DNA of 64,000 nucleotides, from the NCBI GenBank assembly GCA_963735495.1, contig CAVTLG010000002.1, positions 372,001-436,000 of the forward strand, read 5' to 3'. This DNA is from CAVTLG01 sp963735495. GTDB lineage: Bacteria; Chloroflexota; Ktedonobacteria; Ktedonobacterales; Ktedonobacteraceae. Both the position numbers and the translations under genes were made by a program. The notes under the pieces were generated by a model that saw only the letters and a list, made by a program, of their open reading frames with translations, did no database searches and was not told the origin of the DNA. How positions within the stretch are numbered: position 1 is the first letter of the stretch; every line of letters starts with the position of its first letter. This document shows positions 44,873 through 53,917 of the stretch, one piece after another.

Positions 44873-45862
44873 ATGAATAAGAAAGAACGGGTTGATGCTG
44901 CCTTACATGGAGAGAAAGTGGATCGTGTCCCGGCCAGCCTGTGGGGACATGACTATGAGCGCAAGTGGGGCGTCCAGTCTTTGACTGAGGCTCTGGTGGA
45001 AAACTTTACCCGCTATGATTGGGATTTCATGAAGGTCAATCCTCGCGTGAGTTACCTGGTTGAAGGCTGGAAGGCGAAATATCGTCCCTCCGGCGAGAAA
45101 TACCAGCCACCCGTCTGCGAAGCCACACCGATCAAGGGCGCATCTGACTGGAAACGTATTCGCCCCCTGGAACCAGATCAAGGCACTCTCGGCGAACAAC
45201 TACGCGTCTTACAACTCATTAACCACTCAGTTGGCTATGACGCTTACTTTGTACAGACCATTTTTTGCCCGCTGGGCATCGCAAAATATCTCGTAGGCGA
45301 TAACGCCGATCCCGTACTGATTACGATGCGTGAAGATCGCTCCGCGCTGCATGCAGCCCTGCGTACGATCACAGAAACCTTGATTAATTACGCCATTGCC
45401 AGCTTAGAACAGGGTGCGAGCGGTATCTTCTATACCACAAACGGCTGGGCCAGCGAAAGTCTGCTGACGCAGGATCAGTATCGCGAGTTTGGCGAACAGT
45501 ACGACCTGGAATTTTTAGACGCCATCAAGAGTCGCAGCAAATTCAACATTCTGCACAACTGTGGCTCTCACATCTACTTCGACCTGCTCGCCTCCTATCC
45601 AGTGCAGGCAATTAGCTGGGCGGCAACATTGCAGGGCAATCCTGACTTAGGTGAAGGTAAACGACGTTCGGGTAAGGCTGTGATGGGAGGACTCAGTGAA
45701 AATACGACGCTGAAGAGTGGCGCAACGGGCCAGGTGCAAGAAGAGGTTGCCAAAGCGCTTGAGCTGACCAACGCACAGCATTTTCTGCTGGCACCCGGCT
45801 GCGCGATACCACCAGAGACGCCAGCACGTAACATTGAAGCTATCAGGCGTATGTTATCTTGA
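44873..45862 (+). CDS. Uroporphyrinogen decarboxylase family protein
   Basis: A 329-residue TIM-barrel protein of the UroD/methylcobamide methyltransferase superfamily. The start MNKKERVDAALHGEKVDRVP is typical of this group. HNCGSH (around 225) and APGCAIPPETPARNI near the C-terminus resemble the zinc-binding His/Cys of MtaA/CmuA-type methyltransferases, so it may act on a methyl-corrinoid rather than on porphyrin. No other haem genes are nearby. It follows a response regulator gene closely. Confidence 0.8.
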   Translation: MNKKERVDAALHGEKVDRVPASLWGHDYERKWGVQSLTEALVENFTRYDWDFMKVNPRVSYLVEGWKAKYRPSGEKYQPPVCEATPIKGASDWKRIRPLEPDQGTLGEQLRVLQLINHSVGYDAYFVQTIFCPLGIAKYLVGDNADPVLITMREDRSALHAALRTITETLINYAIASLEQGASGIFYTTNGWASESLLTQDQYREFGEQYDLEFLDAIKSRSKFNILHNCGSHIYFDLLASYPVQAISWAATLQGNPDLGEGKRRSGKAVMGGLSENTTLKSGATGQVQEEVAKALELTNAQHFLLAPGCAIPPETPARNIEAIRRMLS

Positions 45863-46298
45863 CAGCAACTAAGGCATTCGTTATACTCTCACATAATTCT
45901 CTGAAGACACACAACGCATTGCGCTCAGTTCCCACACAATTCTCTGGAGATCCATCGCATAGCAACAGGACTGACCCCGCAAGGGTTTTGGCATCTGGCA
46001 CGCTTTGCACAATCGTGTCGGTGGATCATACAGGTATGTCCTATTGTCCAGATCAATAAGGTCCAGCCACGAAGCGCTAAAATGTTGTATAGTATATGCT
46101 GACGTTAGAGGAGAAGACTGGCATTTCGCCTTCGGGCGCCGTTGTTTCCTCCTTCATGGCTGAATGCCAGGGGTATCCACAATTGGTGAAGAGATGAATA
46201 ATTAGTGACCAGGGTGCAATATCCTCAGTAGCGGAGGATTGTCATAGAGGCACGAGTGCCGCACTTTCGGTGGTATTAGAGAGGGTCTATCGCGAGCA
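45863..46298. other. Gap upstream of the Nudix gene, with a structured element
   Basis: About 436 bases without a convincing gene. The only clear element is the nested stem at 46118-46170. A short GCAC-ga-GTGC hairpin lies near 46250. I see no clean terminator for the UroD-family gene. Confidence 0.45.
46118..46170 (+). ncRNA. Nested stem-loop with UUCG tetraloop, possible structured leader
   Basis: CTGGCATT (46118-46125) pairs with AATGCCAG (46163-46170). Inside, CGCC-TTCG-GGCG (46127-46138) forms a very stable tetraloop hairpin. It lies about 130 bases before the Nudix gene. It could be a 5' regulatory RNA, a small RNA or a mobile repeat; the class is unknown. Confidence 0.4.
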
Positions 46299-46835
46299 AT
46301 GGAGCGGTATCGAACTATGAGAGCCTACTCAGCGGGCGGCGTTGTCTTTCGCCTGACTCCAATGAGTTCTCCTGAGCATGACTTCATGATCAGCCAGTAC
46401 AAGCAGGATGCGAGTGCACCTACTTCCGAACCCACTATGTACACAGAAGTAGTACTGGTGGGACGAAGCCGCGCTGGTATCTGGTCCTTACCAAAGGGTA
46501 CACCTCAGCCGGGTGAAACCATAGAGCAGGTAGCAGTGCGTGAGGCACAGGAAGAAACAGGCTTACAGGTGCATTTAATTGGGTACGTTGGCAGCATCTC
46601 GTATTCTTTCGTGCGAGAGCAGATACGTTACCACAAGCAAGTACGCCACTTTTTGCTAGAGGCGGTGGGTGGTAATACAGCGCTCCATGATCACGAATAT
46701 GATCTGGTGGAGTGGTTCCCTCTGCCCGAAGCCTGCCGTCGCCTCACCTATCAAAATGAAGTCAACATTCTATACCAGGCTGAAGAGATACTCCAACGCT
46801 GGTTGCAGTACCAGCAACAGGAAGGGCGGCAGTAG
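46299..46835 (+). CDS. Nudix hydrolase
   Basis: Hydrolyses nucleoside diphosphates linked to another moiety. The 178 residues contain a complete Nudix box (GTPQPGETIEQVAVREAQ followed by EETGLQV). The rest of the fold (SAGGVVFRL at the start; RHFLLEAVGG) is of the MutT/diadenosine-polyphosphatase-like type. The ATG at 46299 is used; an ATG six codons later has an equally good GGAGCGG site. A small membrane protein gene follows after four bases. Confidence 0.88.
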   Translation: MERYRTMRAYSAGGVVFRLTPMSSPEHDFMISQYKQDASAPTSEPTMYTEVVLVGRSRAGIWSLPKGTPQPGETIEQVAVREAQEETGLQVHLIGYVGSISYSFVREQIRYHKQVRHFLLEAVGGNTALHDHEYDLVEWFPLPEACRRLTYQNEVNILYQAEEILQRWLQYQQQEGRQ

Positions 46836-46839
46836 TTGC

Positions 46840-47190
46840 ATGCAAAAGCAACCGCATTATTCATTTATGCGTCGCCTGCTTTTCCCTTATAGTGGAAAAG
46901 AGGTGCTCACGCGCGAGCAAGGCACGCGCGTGATTATTACATGGGCGGCGTTTTTTGCGCTCGTCTACTTAATCGGCACACTGCCAATCGTGGTAATATT
47001 ACGGGTGACGTCTCTACAGAAATTTGTATTGATGCTCTTGATTGCCTTTTTCATTGGAGCTGTCATCTTTGGCTTGTTTGCCTGGTTTGTCGTGATTATG
47101 AATAACCAATCTGCTCGGGTGAGTCAGAAACTAAAAGCACAAAATGCTGCAAAGACGAGCAGCAACAGCGGAGGTAGATATGGATCTTAG
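46840..47190 (+). CDS. Small two-helix membrane protein
   Basis: A 116-residue protein starting MQKQPHYSFMRRLLFPYSGK, with a basic N-terminus and two membrane helices (about 32-55 and 60-87), then a short polar tail. Not recognised. It starts four bases after the Nudix stop and overlaps the next gene by 11 bases, so Nudix, this gene and the MEDS gene form one operon. Confidence 0.75.
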   Translation: MQKQPHYSFMRRLLFPYSGKEVLTREQGTRVIITWAAFFALVYLIGTLPIVVILRVTSLQKFVLMLLIAFFIGAVIFGLFAWFVVIMNNQSARVSQKLKAQNAAKTSSNSGGRYGS

Positions 47191-47833
47191 TGTTGAAGGT
47201 AAATCAGAGCGTATTCCCCCTGGCTCGCATATCTGCCAGCTTTACAGTAAAGTCACCGAGATCCCTGGTGTGACAGCGCGTCTCATGCGCGTAGGCTTCT
47301 CGTTATCTGAAAAGTGTCTCTTTGCCGCGTCACCCGCTCAAATCAAAGAGATCCGCGAGGAGTTTCGCAAGTTGCAGCTCGATGTGGATGAATTGATCGC
47401 TTCAGGACAACTGGTACTCTTTGAAGAGCGCGAGCCGTTTCTGGCGAATGGCAAACGCTTCGACCCTTACTTTTTACTTTCGGCACACCAGACGTTTATT
47501 GCCCAGGCCCTCAGAGAAGGCTGGCAGGCTGTACGTATCTCCATTGATATGACCTGGTTAGCAAAAGATATCGCTACGCCTGAGCAAATCCTTAAATACG
47601 AAGCCGCCTCTGATGCCGTCTTCACCTTCCAGAATGCCCCCATCATCGCCTTGATGCACTATGATCATAGTAAATTATTGCCAAGTCTGGTGGTAGAGAT
47701 GCTCAAATTGCATCCAATTTCGGTTGTTGGCAAGTATATCAAACGCAATCCATACTATCTGAACTCAGAACAGTATATGCTCAAAATCTTACGTATCAAT
47801 AAAGAGAAGGGCAACAATCCACCAGCACTGTAA
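47180..47833 (+). CDS. MEDS-domain protein
   Basis: A 217-residue protein of the MEDS type (a sensory domain first seen in DcmR of methylotrophs and methanogens). The typical IPPGSHICQLYS opening and the later VRISIDMTWLAKD and YEAASDAVFTF blocks are visible. These domains bear resemblance to KaiC-like ATPases without the ATP motifs and often accompany sensor kinases. The ATG at 47180 has a perfect GGAGGT site. Confidence 0.8.
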   Translation: MDLSVEGKSERIPPGSHICQLYSKVTEIPGVTARLMRVGFSLSEKCLFAASPAQIKEIREEFRKLQLDVDELIASGQLVLFEEREPFLANGKRFDPYFLLSAHQTFIAQALREGWQAVRISIDMTWLAKDIATPEQILKYEAASDAVFTFQNAPIIALMHYDHSKLLPSLVVEMLKLHPISVVGKYIKRNPYYLNSEQYMLKILRINKEKGNNPPAL

Positions 47834-47837
47834 AAAT

Positions 47838-47864
47838 CCCCTGCCATCTCGTAGGTGGCAGGGG
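47838..47864 (-). terminator. Intrinsic terminator for the AIM24 gene
   Basis: A 9-bp stem CCCCTGCCA / TGGCAGGGG with a 9-base loop. On the minus strand it is followed by ATTTTT, so it stops transcription of the gene at 47884-48909. On the plus strand there is no T-run, but the stem may also slow transcription from the MEDS gene. Confidence 0.85.
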
Positions 47865-47883
47865 TCATTCCGCAAGCACGGCG

Positions 47884-48909
47884 TCAGGAGAAGAGGTTGC
47901 CCAGATTGAGGTTGTTCTGCCCGCCAGCCTGTTGTGCACCCTCAGACACAGGTGGGTGGTACGTCATCGATTGGATACCGACTCTGCCAGGACCAATAAA
48001 ACGATTGAGCGTAATAGAGGCACCAGCCACCAGGCCGCCAATCGCGCCCAGGATGCCTCCTCCACTGCGCTGAGAAGTTGCGACTGTCGTCGTTTGCATC
48101 TGCACCGAGGGATCTTTCCATAGCCACGCGCCTGGTTCTACATCCAGTGCTTCGCCTGGAGCCAGCACCTTCTCAAACACATTCCCGTAGCCATGCAACA
48201 GCACCATGCCTTCGCTGCCCTGAGCTGTAAATTGATCGATAAATACACCGGTGCGGCTGAAGAGTATATTTGCTATACCCTGCACGAAGGCGTAATTATA
48301 GTCAACGTTACCCGTAGCCATCAGAAATTGATGCTCACGTACTTCAACCGTCTGACCAGGCTGCAACCGTAACGCGACAACCTGACCCACCGAGTCACGG
48401 GACAGCGCGATATTGCCCGGTCCTTGCGCCTCCGTAATAAAGATTTGCATGCCAGCAAAGTAGCGTTGCGCCAGGCCACGGTTAGACCTCCTAAAGCCAA
48501 TCTGCACGCCCGGATGCTTCCAGAGTAGAATGTGGTGCTCAAAGTAGATAGGCAACCGATTCCCCATCATCACATCCACCACAGGCACCAACTGCCCATC
48601 AACCGTCACCGTCATGTCAGCTATGCGCAATGGTCCTTCAGGATTATGGTACTCAGACTTCGGCACAGCATTACCAAACATGCTGTTATTCGAGTATTCT
48701 TCATATTGATTGGTTGGCACAGACGGGCCTTGCGAAGGCGCACTATAAGGGGCATTGCCTTGCGGAGACTGAGTTGCAGCGTAAGTGGGTCCCTGTGGCG
48801 CTGACGCTCCATAAGGCGGAGGAGTGGGTGTTACCTGGATCGGCGACCCACAGTTTCCACAAAACTTAATGCCATCAGCGACCTGACTGTTACAGCGCGG
48901 GCAGATCAT
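47884..48909 (-). CDS. Zinc-ribbon protein with AIM24 domain
   Basis: A 341-residue protein. A zinc ribbon (Cys3, Cys6, Cys17, Cys20) is followed by a Pro/Gln/Ser-rich linker (about 25-85) and a beta-rich AIM24/TIGR00266-type domain (about 95-310) with repeated segments such as LRLQPGQTVEVREHQFL and GMVLLHGYGNVFEKVL. A Gly-rich segment (SGGGILGAIGGLVAG) near residue 285 may touch a membrane. The function of the family in bacteria is unknown. Confidence 0.85.
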   Translation of the reverse strand: MICPRCNSQVADGIKFCGNCGSPIQVTPTPPPYGASAPQGPTYAATQSPQGNAPYSAPSQGPSVPTNQYEEYSNNSMFGNAVPKSEYHNPEGPLRIADMTVTVDGQLVPVVDVMMGNRLPIYFEHHILLWKHPGVQIGFRRSNRGLAQRYFAGMQIFITEAQGPGNIALSRDSVGQVVALRLQPGQTVEVREHQFLMATGNVDYNYAFVQGIANILFSRTGVFIDQFTAQGSEGMVLLHGYGNVFEKVLAPGEALDVEPGAWLWKDPSVQMQTTTVATSQRSGGGILGAIGGLVAGASITLNRFIGPGRVGIQSMTYHPPVSEGAQQAGGQNNLNLGNLFS

Positions 48910-49211
48910 TGCATACTCCTTATTATTTATGGACTAGATGTCCCTACTGGCAAATTACACGACAAACCATGCTACTATATACGCAACAAACAGCCTCTTT
49001 TTGCGACCTGAAGCGTTTGGCTGGCCTGATCATAGCAGTGTTTTTATGAATATACAAGTAGTACGGAGCACCAACAATATAAAGCAAAACCAACCAAGCG
49101 AGCCTGCCTGCCTCGCTTCAATTTTCCTTCCATCCGCCTTGCAAAGTCGTTCCCTATTAGCTATACTTTTTGAAAGCATCCAAGCATTCTATCAAGAAAG
49201 AAGTGGCGAGC
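48910..49211. other. AT-rich gap between the AIM24 gene and the repeat protein
   Basis: About 300 bases that hold the start region of the minus-strand AIM24 gene and, at 49139-49167, the promoter of the repeat protein. No further gene is seen. Base composition becomes clearly richer in A and T from here to about 50660. Confidence 0.5.
49139..49167 (+). promoter_or_regulatory. Promoter of the 63-residue repeat protein gene
   Basis: TTGCAA, a 17-base spacer and TATACT, placing the start near 49174, about 38 bases before the ATG at 49212. Confidence 0.6.
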
Positions 49212-50663
49212 ATGAAAGACAATGGTACACCAAAAGAAGTAAGCGAGGACAAGTCAAACAAAGGAAGTCCATCAGAAAGGCACAATGTAATTCAACAGGC
49301 AATTCAAGATAAAAAAGAAAAAAGAAAAAGGCAAGAAACTGACGATATTCAACGGTCTCCAAAGCATATAGGACATTCATATCAAGAGCTGCCATTATTG
49401 TTAAAGCAGCTTTCTCAGGAAATATATATTTTAGAAGTAGCAAGAGATACTGCCATAAAAGTAAATAAAGGCAATGAAACCATTTTAATACCATATCCTG
49501 AGCAATTAGCAGATACATTAAAACAAGATGAATCAATACTATATTTGAAACAATTAGCAGATAAAGTAAAGGAAACCGAGCAAAAGATTCAACACATCAT
49601 TACTGAGAGAGATCACCCATACCAGCAAGAGCTACAAATATTAACCGCCCAGTTGCTTCGGGAAAGAGAGGTCGTTAAATATGCTGAAGCTGCACCTTTA
49701 GCAGATAATCCAAACGCAAATTCACAAGATCTAAAAGGCTTACAAGCTCAAGCACATCACACCGAACGCTTGCTCCACCACCTCATTGGTGAAGGAGATC
49801 ACCCATACCAGCAAGAGCTACAAATATTAACCGTCCAGTTGGTTCGAGAACAACAAACCATTAAAGAGGCTTTTGCTGCTTTTACAGATCCGCACATACA
49901 AAAGGGAACTTTACAAGATCTAAAAGGCTTACGAGCTCAAGCTAAACATACTGAACAAAGGCTTCAACACCTTAGTGGTGAAGGAGATCACCCATACCAG
50001 CAAGAGCTGCAAATATTAACCGTCCAGTTGGTTCGAGAACAACAAACCATTAAAGAGGCTTTTGCTGCTTTTACAGATCCGCACATACAAAAGGGAACTT
50101 TACAAGATCTAAAAGGCTTACGAGCTCAAGCTAAACATACTGAGCGCATGCTCCAACACCTTAGTGGTGAAGGAGATTACCCACACAAGCAGGAGATGCA
50201 GGCATTAACCGCCCAGTTGGTTCGAGAACAACAAACCGTTAAAGAGGCTTTTGCTGCTTTTACAGATCCGCACATACAAAAAGGAACTTCACAAGATCTA
50301 GAAGGCTTACAAGCTCAAGCTAAAAATACTGAACGCATGCTCCAACACCTTAGTGGTGAAGGAGATCACTCATACCAGCAAGAGCGGCAAATATTAACCG
50401 CCCAGTTGGTTCGAGAACAACAAACCATTAAAGAGGTTTTTGCTGCTTTTGCAGATTTGCACATACAAGAAGGAACTTCACAAGATCTAAAAGGCTTACA
50501 AGCTCAAGCTAAAAATACTGAACAAAGGCTTCAACATCTTGCCCGTACGAAAACAGACGTTTCACCTCTCAATACACAGAATGGGGAAAACATGTCCAAC
50601 TCTCCACAGCCAGACGAGAGCGACGTTGACTACTATCTTAATCTCCACTCAGAGTCACAGTAA
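49212..50663 (+). CDS. Unrecognised protein of 63-residue helical repeats
   Basis: A 483-residue hydrophilic protein with no known family. The N-terminus (about 1-65) is Lys/Asp/Ser-rich. From about residue 130 on there are five tandem units of 62-63 residues. Each opens with GEGDHPYQQELQILTVQLVR and continues with EQQTIKEAFAAFTDPHIQKG, then an RAQAKHTEQRLQHL-type helix. High Glu/Gln/Lys/Leu content points to helical hairpins or coiled coils. The ATG at 49212 follows a weak GAAAGAAG site; a TTG 14 codons upstream is possible. No signal peptide or membrane helix is seen. The gene is AT-richer than its neighbours, which hints at recent acquisition. Confidence 0.8.
   Translation: MKDNGTPKEVSEDKSNKGSPSERHNVIQQAIQDKKEKRKRQETDDIQRSPKHIGHSYQELPLLLKQLSQEIYILEVARDTAIKVNKGNETILIPYPEQLADTLKQDESILYLKQLADKVKETEQKIQHIITERDHPYQQELQILTAQLLREREVVKYAEAAPLADNPNANSQDLKGLQAQAHHTERLLHHLIGEGDHPYQQELQILTVQLVREQQTIKEAFAAFTDPHIQKGTLQDLKGLRAQAKHTEQRLQHLSGEGDHPYQQELQILTVQLVREQQTIKEAFAAFTDPHIQKGTLQDLKGLRAQAKHTERMLQHLSGEGDYPHKQEMQALTAQLVREQQTVKEAFAAFTDPHIQKGTSQDLEGLQAQAKNTERMLQHLSGEGDHSYQQERQILTAQLVREQQTIKEVFAAFADLHIQEGTSQDLKGLQAQAKNTEQRLQHLARTKTDVSPLNTQNGENMSNSPQPDESDVDYYLNLHSESQ
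49605..50545 (+). repeat. 189-bp in-frame tandem repeats
   Basis: The segment gaaggagat recurs at 49791, 49980, 50169 and 50358, exactly 189 bp apart; a diverged first unit begins 186 bp before. The units starting at 49791 and 49980 are nearly identical at the DNA level, a sign of recent duplication. Confidence 0.92.
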
Positions 50664-50674
50664 GGTCGTTAGTT

Positions 50675-51928
50675 ATGATACAAGGAACAGGTTCTGTAGC
50701 CCAAACATTGTCAAGCGAAGACGTACAGCAGGTGCTGGCACAGGCGCTCGGAGCATTGCAGCTCGACCACAAACGCGTGCTGGTGATCATCCCCGATGGT
50801 ACACGTAGCGCTCCTATCCCGCTGATGTTCCGTTTACTGTACGAGCAGTTGGGACAGCGTGTCGCGCGCCTGGATTATCTGATTGCGCTGGGTACCCATC
50901 AGCCGATGGCGGAAGAAGCTATCGCGCACCTGGTCGGAGTCCCGGCAGCCGAGCGCGCACAACGTTACCCCAATGTCCAGATCTTCAATCACCACTGGTC
51001 CGATCCGGCGGCGTTGGAGACTATTGGCGTCATCTCAGCCGAGGAGTCCAGACAACTCACAGCAGGTTTACTGGCCGAAGAAGTTCCGGTGACGCTCAAT
51101 CGCAAGATCGCGGAGTATGACCAGTTGATCATCTGTGGTCCGGTTTTTCCGCATGAGGTCGCGGGCTTTTCCGGTGGAGCAAAGTACTTATTCCCAGGTA
51201 TCGCGGGTCCCGACATCATCAATTTTACCCACTGGTTAGGCGCGCGCGTCACCAGTATGGGCACCATTGGCGTCCAGGATACCCTGGTACGGCGCGTTAT
51301 TCACCGGGCCGCGCAGTTCGTACCACAGCCCATGCTCTACCTGACGATGGTCATGAAAGGGCAAGAGTTTCATGGCCTCTATTTCGGCACCTACACCGAA
51401 GCCTTCAGCCTGGCGGCTGACCTATCTGCACAACTCAATATCTGCTTCAAGCCCCATCCCTTCCAGCGCGTCCTTTCGCAGCCATCAACCATGTACGACG
51501 ATTTGTGGACGGCGGCCAAAGCCATGTATAAAACCGAGCCGGTGATTGCTGACGGTGGTGAAGTCATTATCTACGCTCCGCAGATCACGGAAGTCTCCTA
51601 TACGCACGGCCAGCTCATCGACCAGGTCGGCTACCATGTGCGAGACTACTTCCTCAAACAGTGGGAGCGCTTTAAAGATGTGCCTGGCAGCATTCTTGCT
51701 CATAGTACGCACGTCAAAGGCGCCGGGACGTACGATAGTACGACGGGCATCGAGACACCGCGCATCCAGGTGACGCTGGCCACTGGTATCCCTGAGGAGC
51801 GCTGCCGCCGCATCAACCTGGGCTACGCAGACTATCACACGATCCATCCGCAAGAATGGGCGGGACGCGAAGATGAGGGCATTTTGTATGTACCGCATGC
51901 CGGTGAAACACTCTTTCGCCTGTCTTGA
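50675..51928 (+). CDS. LarA-family (lactate racemase-like) protein
   Basis: A 417-residue protein of the LarA/DUF2088 family. The motifs IIPDGTRSAP, ALGTHQPM, and the His in FPHEVAGFSGGAKYLFPG match the nickel-pincer enzyme LarA, which racemises 2-hydroxy acids. The cofactor genes larB, larC and larE are not in the window, so activity would depend on genes elsewhere or use another mechanism. It follows the repeat protein gene after 11 bases but differs from it in base composition. Confidence 0.85.
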   Translation: MIQGTGSVAQTLSSEDVQQVLAQALGALQLDHKRVLVIIPDGTRSAPIPLMFRLLYEQLGQRVARLDYLIALGTHQPMAEEAIAHLVGVPAAERAQRYPNVQIFNHHWSDPAALETIGVISAEESRQLTAGLLAEEVPVTLNRKIAEYDQLIICGPVFPHEVAGFSGGAKYLFPGIAGPDIINFTHWLGARVTSMGTIGVQDTLVRRVIHRAAQFVPQPMLYLTMVMKGQEFHGLYFGTYTEAFSLAADLSAQLNICFKPHPFQRVLSQPSTMYDDLWTAAKAMYKTEPVIADGGEVIIYAPQITEVSYTHGQLIDQVGYHVRDYFLKQWERFKDVPGSILAHSTHVKGAGTYDSTTGIETPRIQVTLATGIPEERCRRINLGYADYHTIHPQEWAGREDEGILYVPHAGETLFRLS

Positions 51929-52006
51929 TCCTCTCAAGCGAATCGTGAAAGAACAGAGGCTTCCTGCCTGAATAGTGCTAAGGGTTTAAGTCAAGATACA
52001 CTAGAT

Positions 52007-53002
52007 ATGGAAGAAACGCACATGCGCACGATTACCATTGAAGAACATTTTCTGTCCGCCGGGTTCAGAGAAACAATAAATAGAGTTACCTCCACACCGG
52101 GAAGAGGTGCGAGCGATGCATCCATCAGCGAACTGAGAGCAAAACTAAGTGATCTTGGCTCTACGCGCTTGCGGGATATGGATGCGGGAGATATTGATCT
52201 TCAGGTGATTTCTCATACAGCAGAAGGCAGCGGTTTAGTTACTGATGACGAAAACGTGCGCTTGACACGAGAGGCAAATGATCAATTGGCCACCGCTGTT
52301 GCCGCTCACCCGGATCGTTTCGCGGGCTTTGCTCACCTGCCGATGAGCAGGCCGGAGGTCGCAGCCGCTGAGTTGGAGCGAGCAGTGCGTACGCTGGGCT
52401 TTAAAGGTGCCATGATCAATGGGACAACCAATGGACGATTTCTGGATGATCCAGCTTTCCTGCCAATTCTGGAGCGGGCAGTGGCCCTGGACGTGCCGCT
52501 TTATGTACATCCGGGGGTACCGCCTGCGAATGTGCGGGAAGCCTACTATTCAGGCTTTGCTCCAGATGTGGCCTTCTCTTTGGCAACATCTGGTTGGGGT
52601 TGGCACTCCGAGGCGGCCATCCACGCGCTACGACTGGTCCTGGCCGGCGTATTTGACCGCCTGCCAACCTTGCAGATCATTATTGGGCATATGGGGGAGA
52701 TGCTTCCTTTCATGCTCGCGCGTATCAATGACAGACTCACACCCGTTTCCACCCATTTGCAGCGCACAGTGCCCGCATACTTTTTAGAAAACTTCTTTAT
52801 TACGACCAGCGGCTTTTTCACCGATCCACCACTATTACTCGCCTTGCAGACCATTGGTGCGGATCGCATCATCTTCTCGGTCGATTATCCCTATAGTACG
52901 AACGAACAAGGGCGAGCATTCCTGGATCACGCGTCCATCAGTCCGGCGGATAAGGAAAAAATCAGCCATCTGAACGTAGAGCGGCTCTTGAAGCTCACGT
53001 AG
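52007..53002 (+). CDS. Amidohydrolase family protein (decarboxylase-like)
   Basis: A 331-residue TIM-barrel metal enzyme of the amidohydrolase-2 group, which includes gamma-resorcylate and 2,3-dihydroxybenzoate decarboxylases. The metal ligands are visible: Glu and His in TIEEHF, His in YVHPGVPP, His in IIGHMGE, and Asp in FSVDYPYS. The substrate is probably an aromatic or related carboxylate. The second ATG (52022) has the better ribosome site (GGAAG) and may be the true start. Confidence 0.88.
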   Translation: MEETHMRTITIEEHFLSAGFRETINRVTSTPGRGASDASISELRAKLSDLGSTRLRDMDAGDIDLQVISHTAEGSGLVTDDENVRLTREANDQLATAVAAHPDRFAGFAHLPMSRPEVAAAELERAVRTLGFKGAMINGTTNGRFLDDPAFLPILERAVALDVPLYVHPGVPPANVREAYYSGFAPDVAFSLATSGWGWHSEAAIHALRLVLAGVFDRLPTLQIIIGHMGEMLPFMLARINDRLTPVSTHLQRTVPAYFLENFFITTSGFFTDPPLLLALQTIGADRIIFSVDYPYSTNEQGRAFLDHASISPADKEKISHLNVERLLKLT

Positions 53003-53284
53003 CATAAATAATCAATACGCTCGTGCTTTCATGCACTTTCAGCCTACTTGACTATGGAGGGCTTTTTAATACGGCCATTTCCTTCTCACTCGTCATCACA
53101 CATCATTGCGTTTTTTGCTTCTTCCGTCTATACTTTTCCTAATTGATGTTTAGACAAAGGAGCCCTTTGAACTGGCCAAAGAAGTTCAGTTAGAAAGGAA
53201 AAACGCTCAGAATGATGCCTCAGATTGGCTCATCCACGTGGATTAAAAGACTTTTTTTGGCTTGTTAGGCCCAGGGATGTGCTA
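53003..53284. other. Gap between the amidohydrolase and a small gene
   Basis: About 280 bases, relatively AT-rich. I see no convincing gene or strong hairpin. Confidence 0.4.
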
Positions 53285-53479
53285 ATGAACGATGACATTT
53301 CGCAGCAACTGGTCGGCGCGAGCAAAGCCGATCTGCTCGCAGGTGCCAGGCTCTGCTACGAGAAAGGCGAAGCCGGGAAGCTGGTGCAAATTCAGGCAGA
53401 GCTAAAGCTCCAATATAGATTACATTTCAACGAGAGCACCGGCCAGCTGGAGCCCATCAGCAGCCAGGAGCCTCGTTGA
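53285..53479 (+). CDS. Small hypothetical protein
   Basis: A 64-residue protein starting MNDDISQQLVGASKADLLAG, predicted mainly helical, with a polar C-terminus ending ISSQEPR. Not recognised. The ribosome site (AGGGATG) is weak and the frame is open for another 20 codons upstream. Its composition looks protein-like, and an 18-bp hairpin follows its stop by 40 bases, which supports it being a real transcription unit. Confidence 0.45.
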   Translation: MNDDISQQLVGASKADLLAGARLCYEKGEAGKLVQIQAELKLQYRLHFNESTGQLEPISSQEPR

Positions 53480-53518
53480 ATATCCTTCCCGGCAACATGT
53501 AAAGGCGATCACCGGGAA

Positions 53519-53562
53519 CTGATACCCACATGCGTTTGTTTCTGAACGCATGTGGGTATCAG
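53519..53562. terminator. 18-bp perfect hairpin, likely terminator or repeat
   Basis: CTGATACCCACATGCGTT pairs perfectly with its reverse complement at 53545-53562 across an 8-base loop. No T-run follows. It lies 40 bases after the small gene. It may act as a terminator, but the length and perfection also fit a small mobile inverted-repeat element. The remaining bases to 53917 hold no convincing gene. Confidence 0.5.
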
Positions 53563-53917
53563 CAAGCCACTCAGCCGACACGCCAGGTTGCTCTATCTGG
53601 GCAACAATTGCACTAGCGGCTGGATATTTGCCAGCCAGAAAGGTAATATTTAACAGAAAATTAGAAAATTGCATAACTACCTGTGCATGTACTCTTATGA
53701 TATACTTCTCCCAAGTCATTGGCGATGATCACAGCCAGAGAGAAAACAAGCCACCTCCCTGGAGATTCTTTCATGAATATCGGCACCTAACACTGTTATG
53801 CTTGAGCCAAATGAGGCAAGCCCAAGAGGTGATATTCAGGCCGAAACAGGGCCAGAAAGAATAGACATCATCATGCATCAATGACTACACAAAAAAGAGA
53901 GATATTAGGAGATTATT

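Noticed and set aside
53420..53719. Minus-strand frame of 99 codons across the 18-bp hairpin
   Set aside because: It overlaps the small plus-strand gene and the hairpin and has no ribosome site; judged a shadow, though not excluded.
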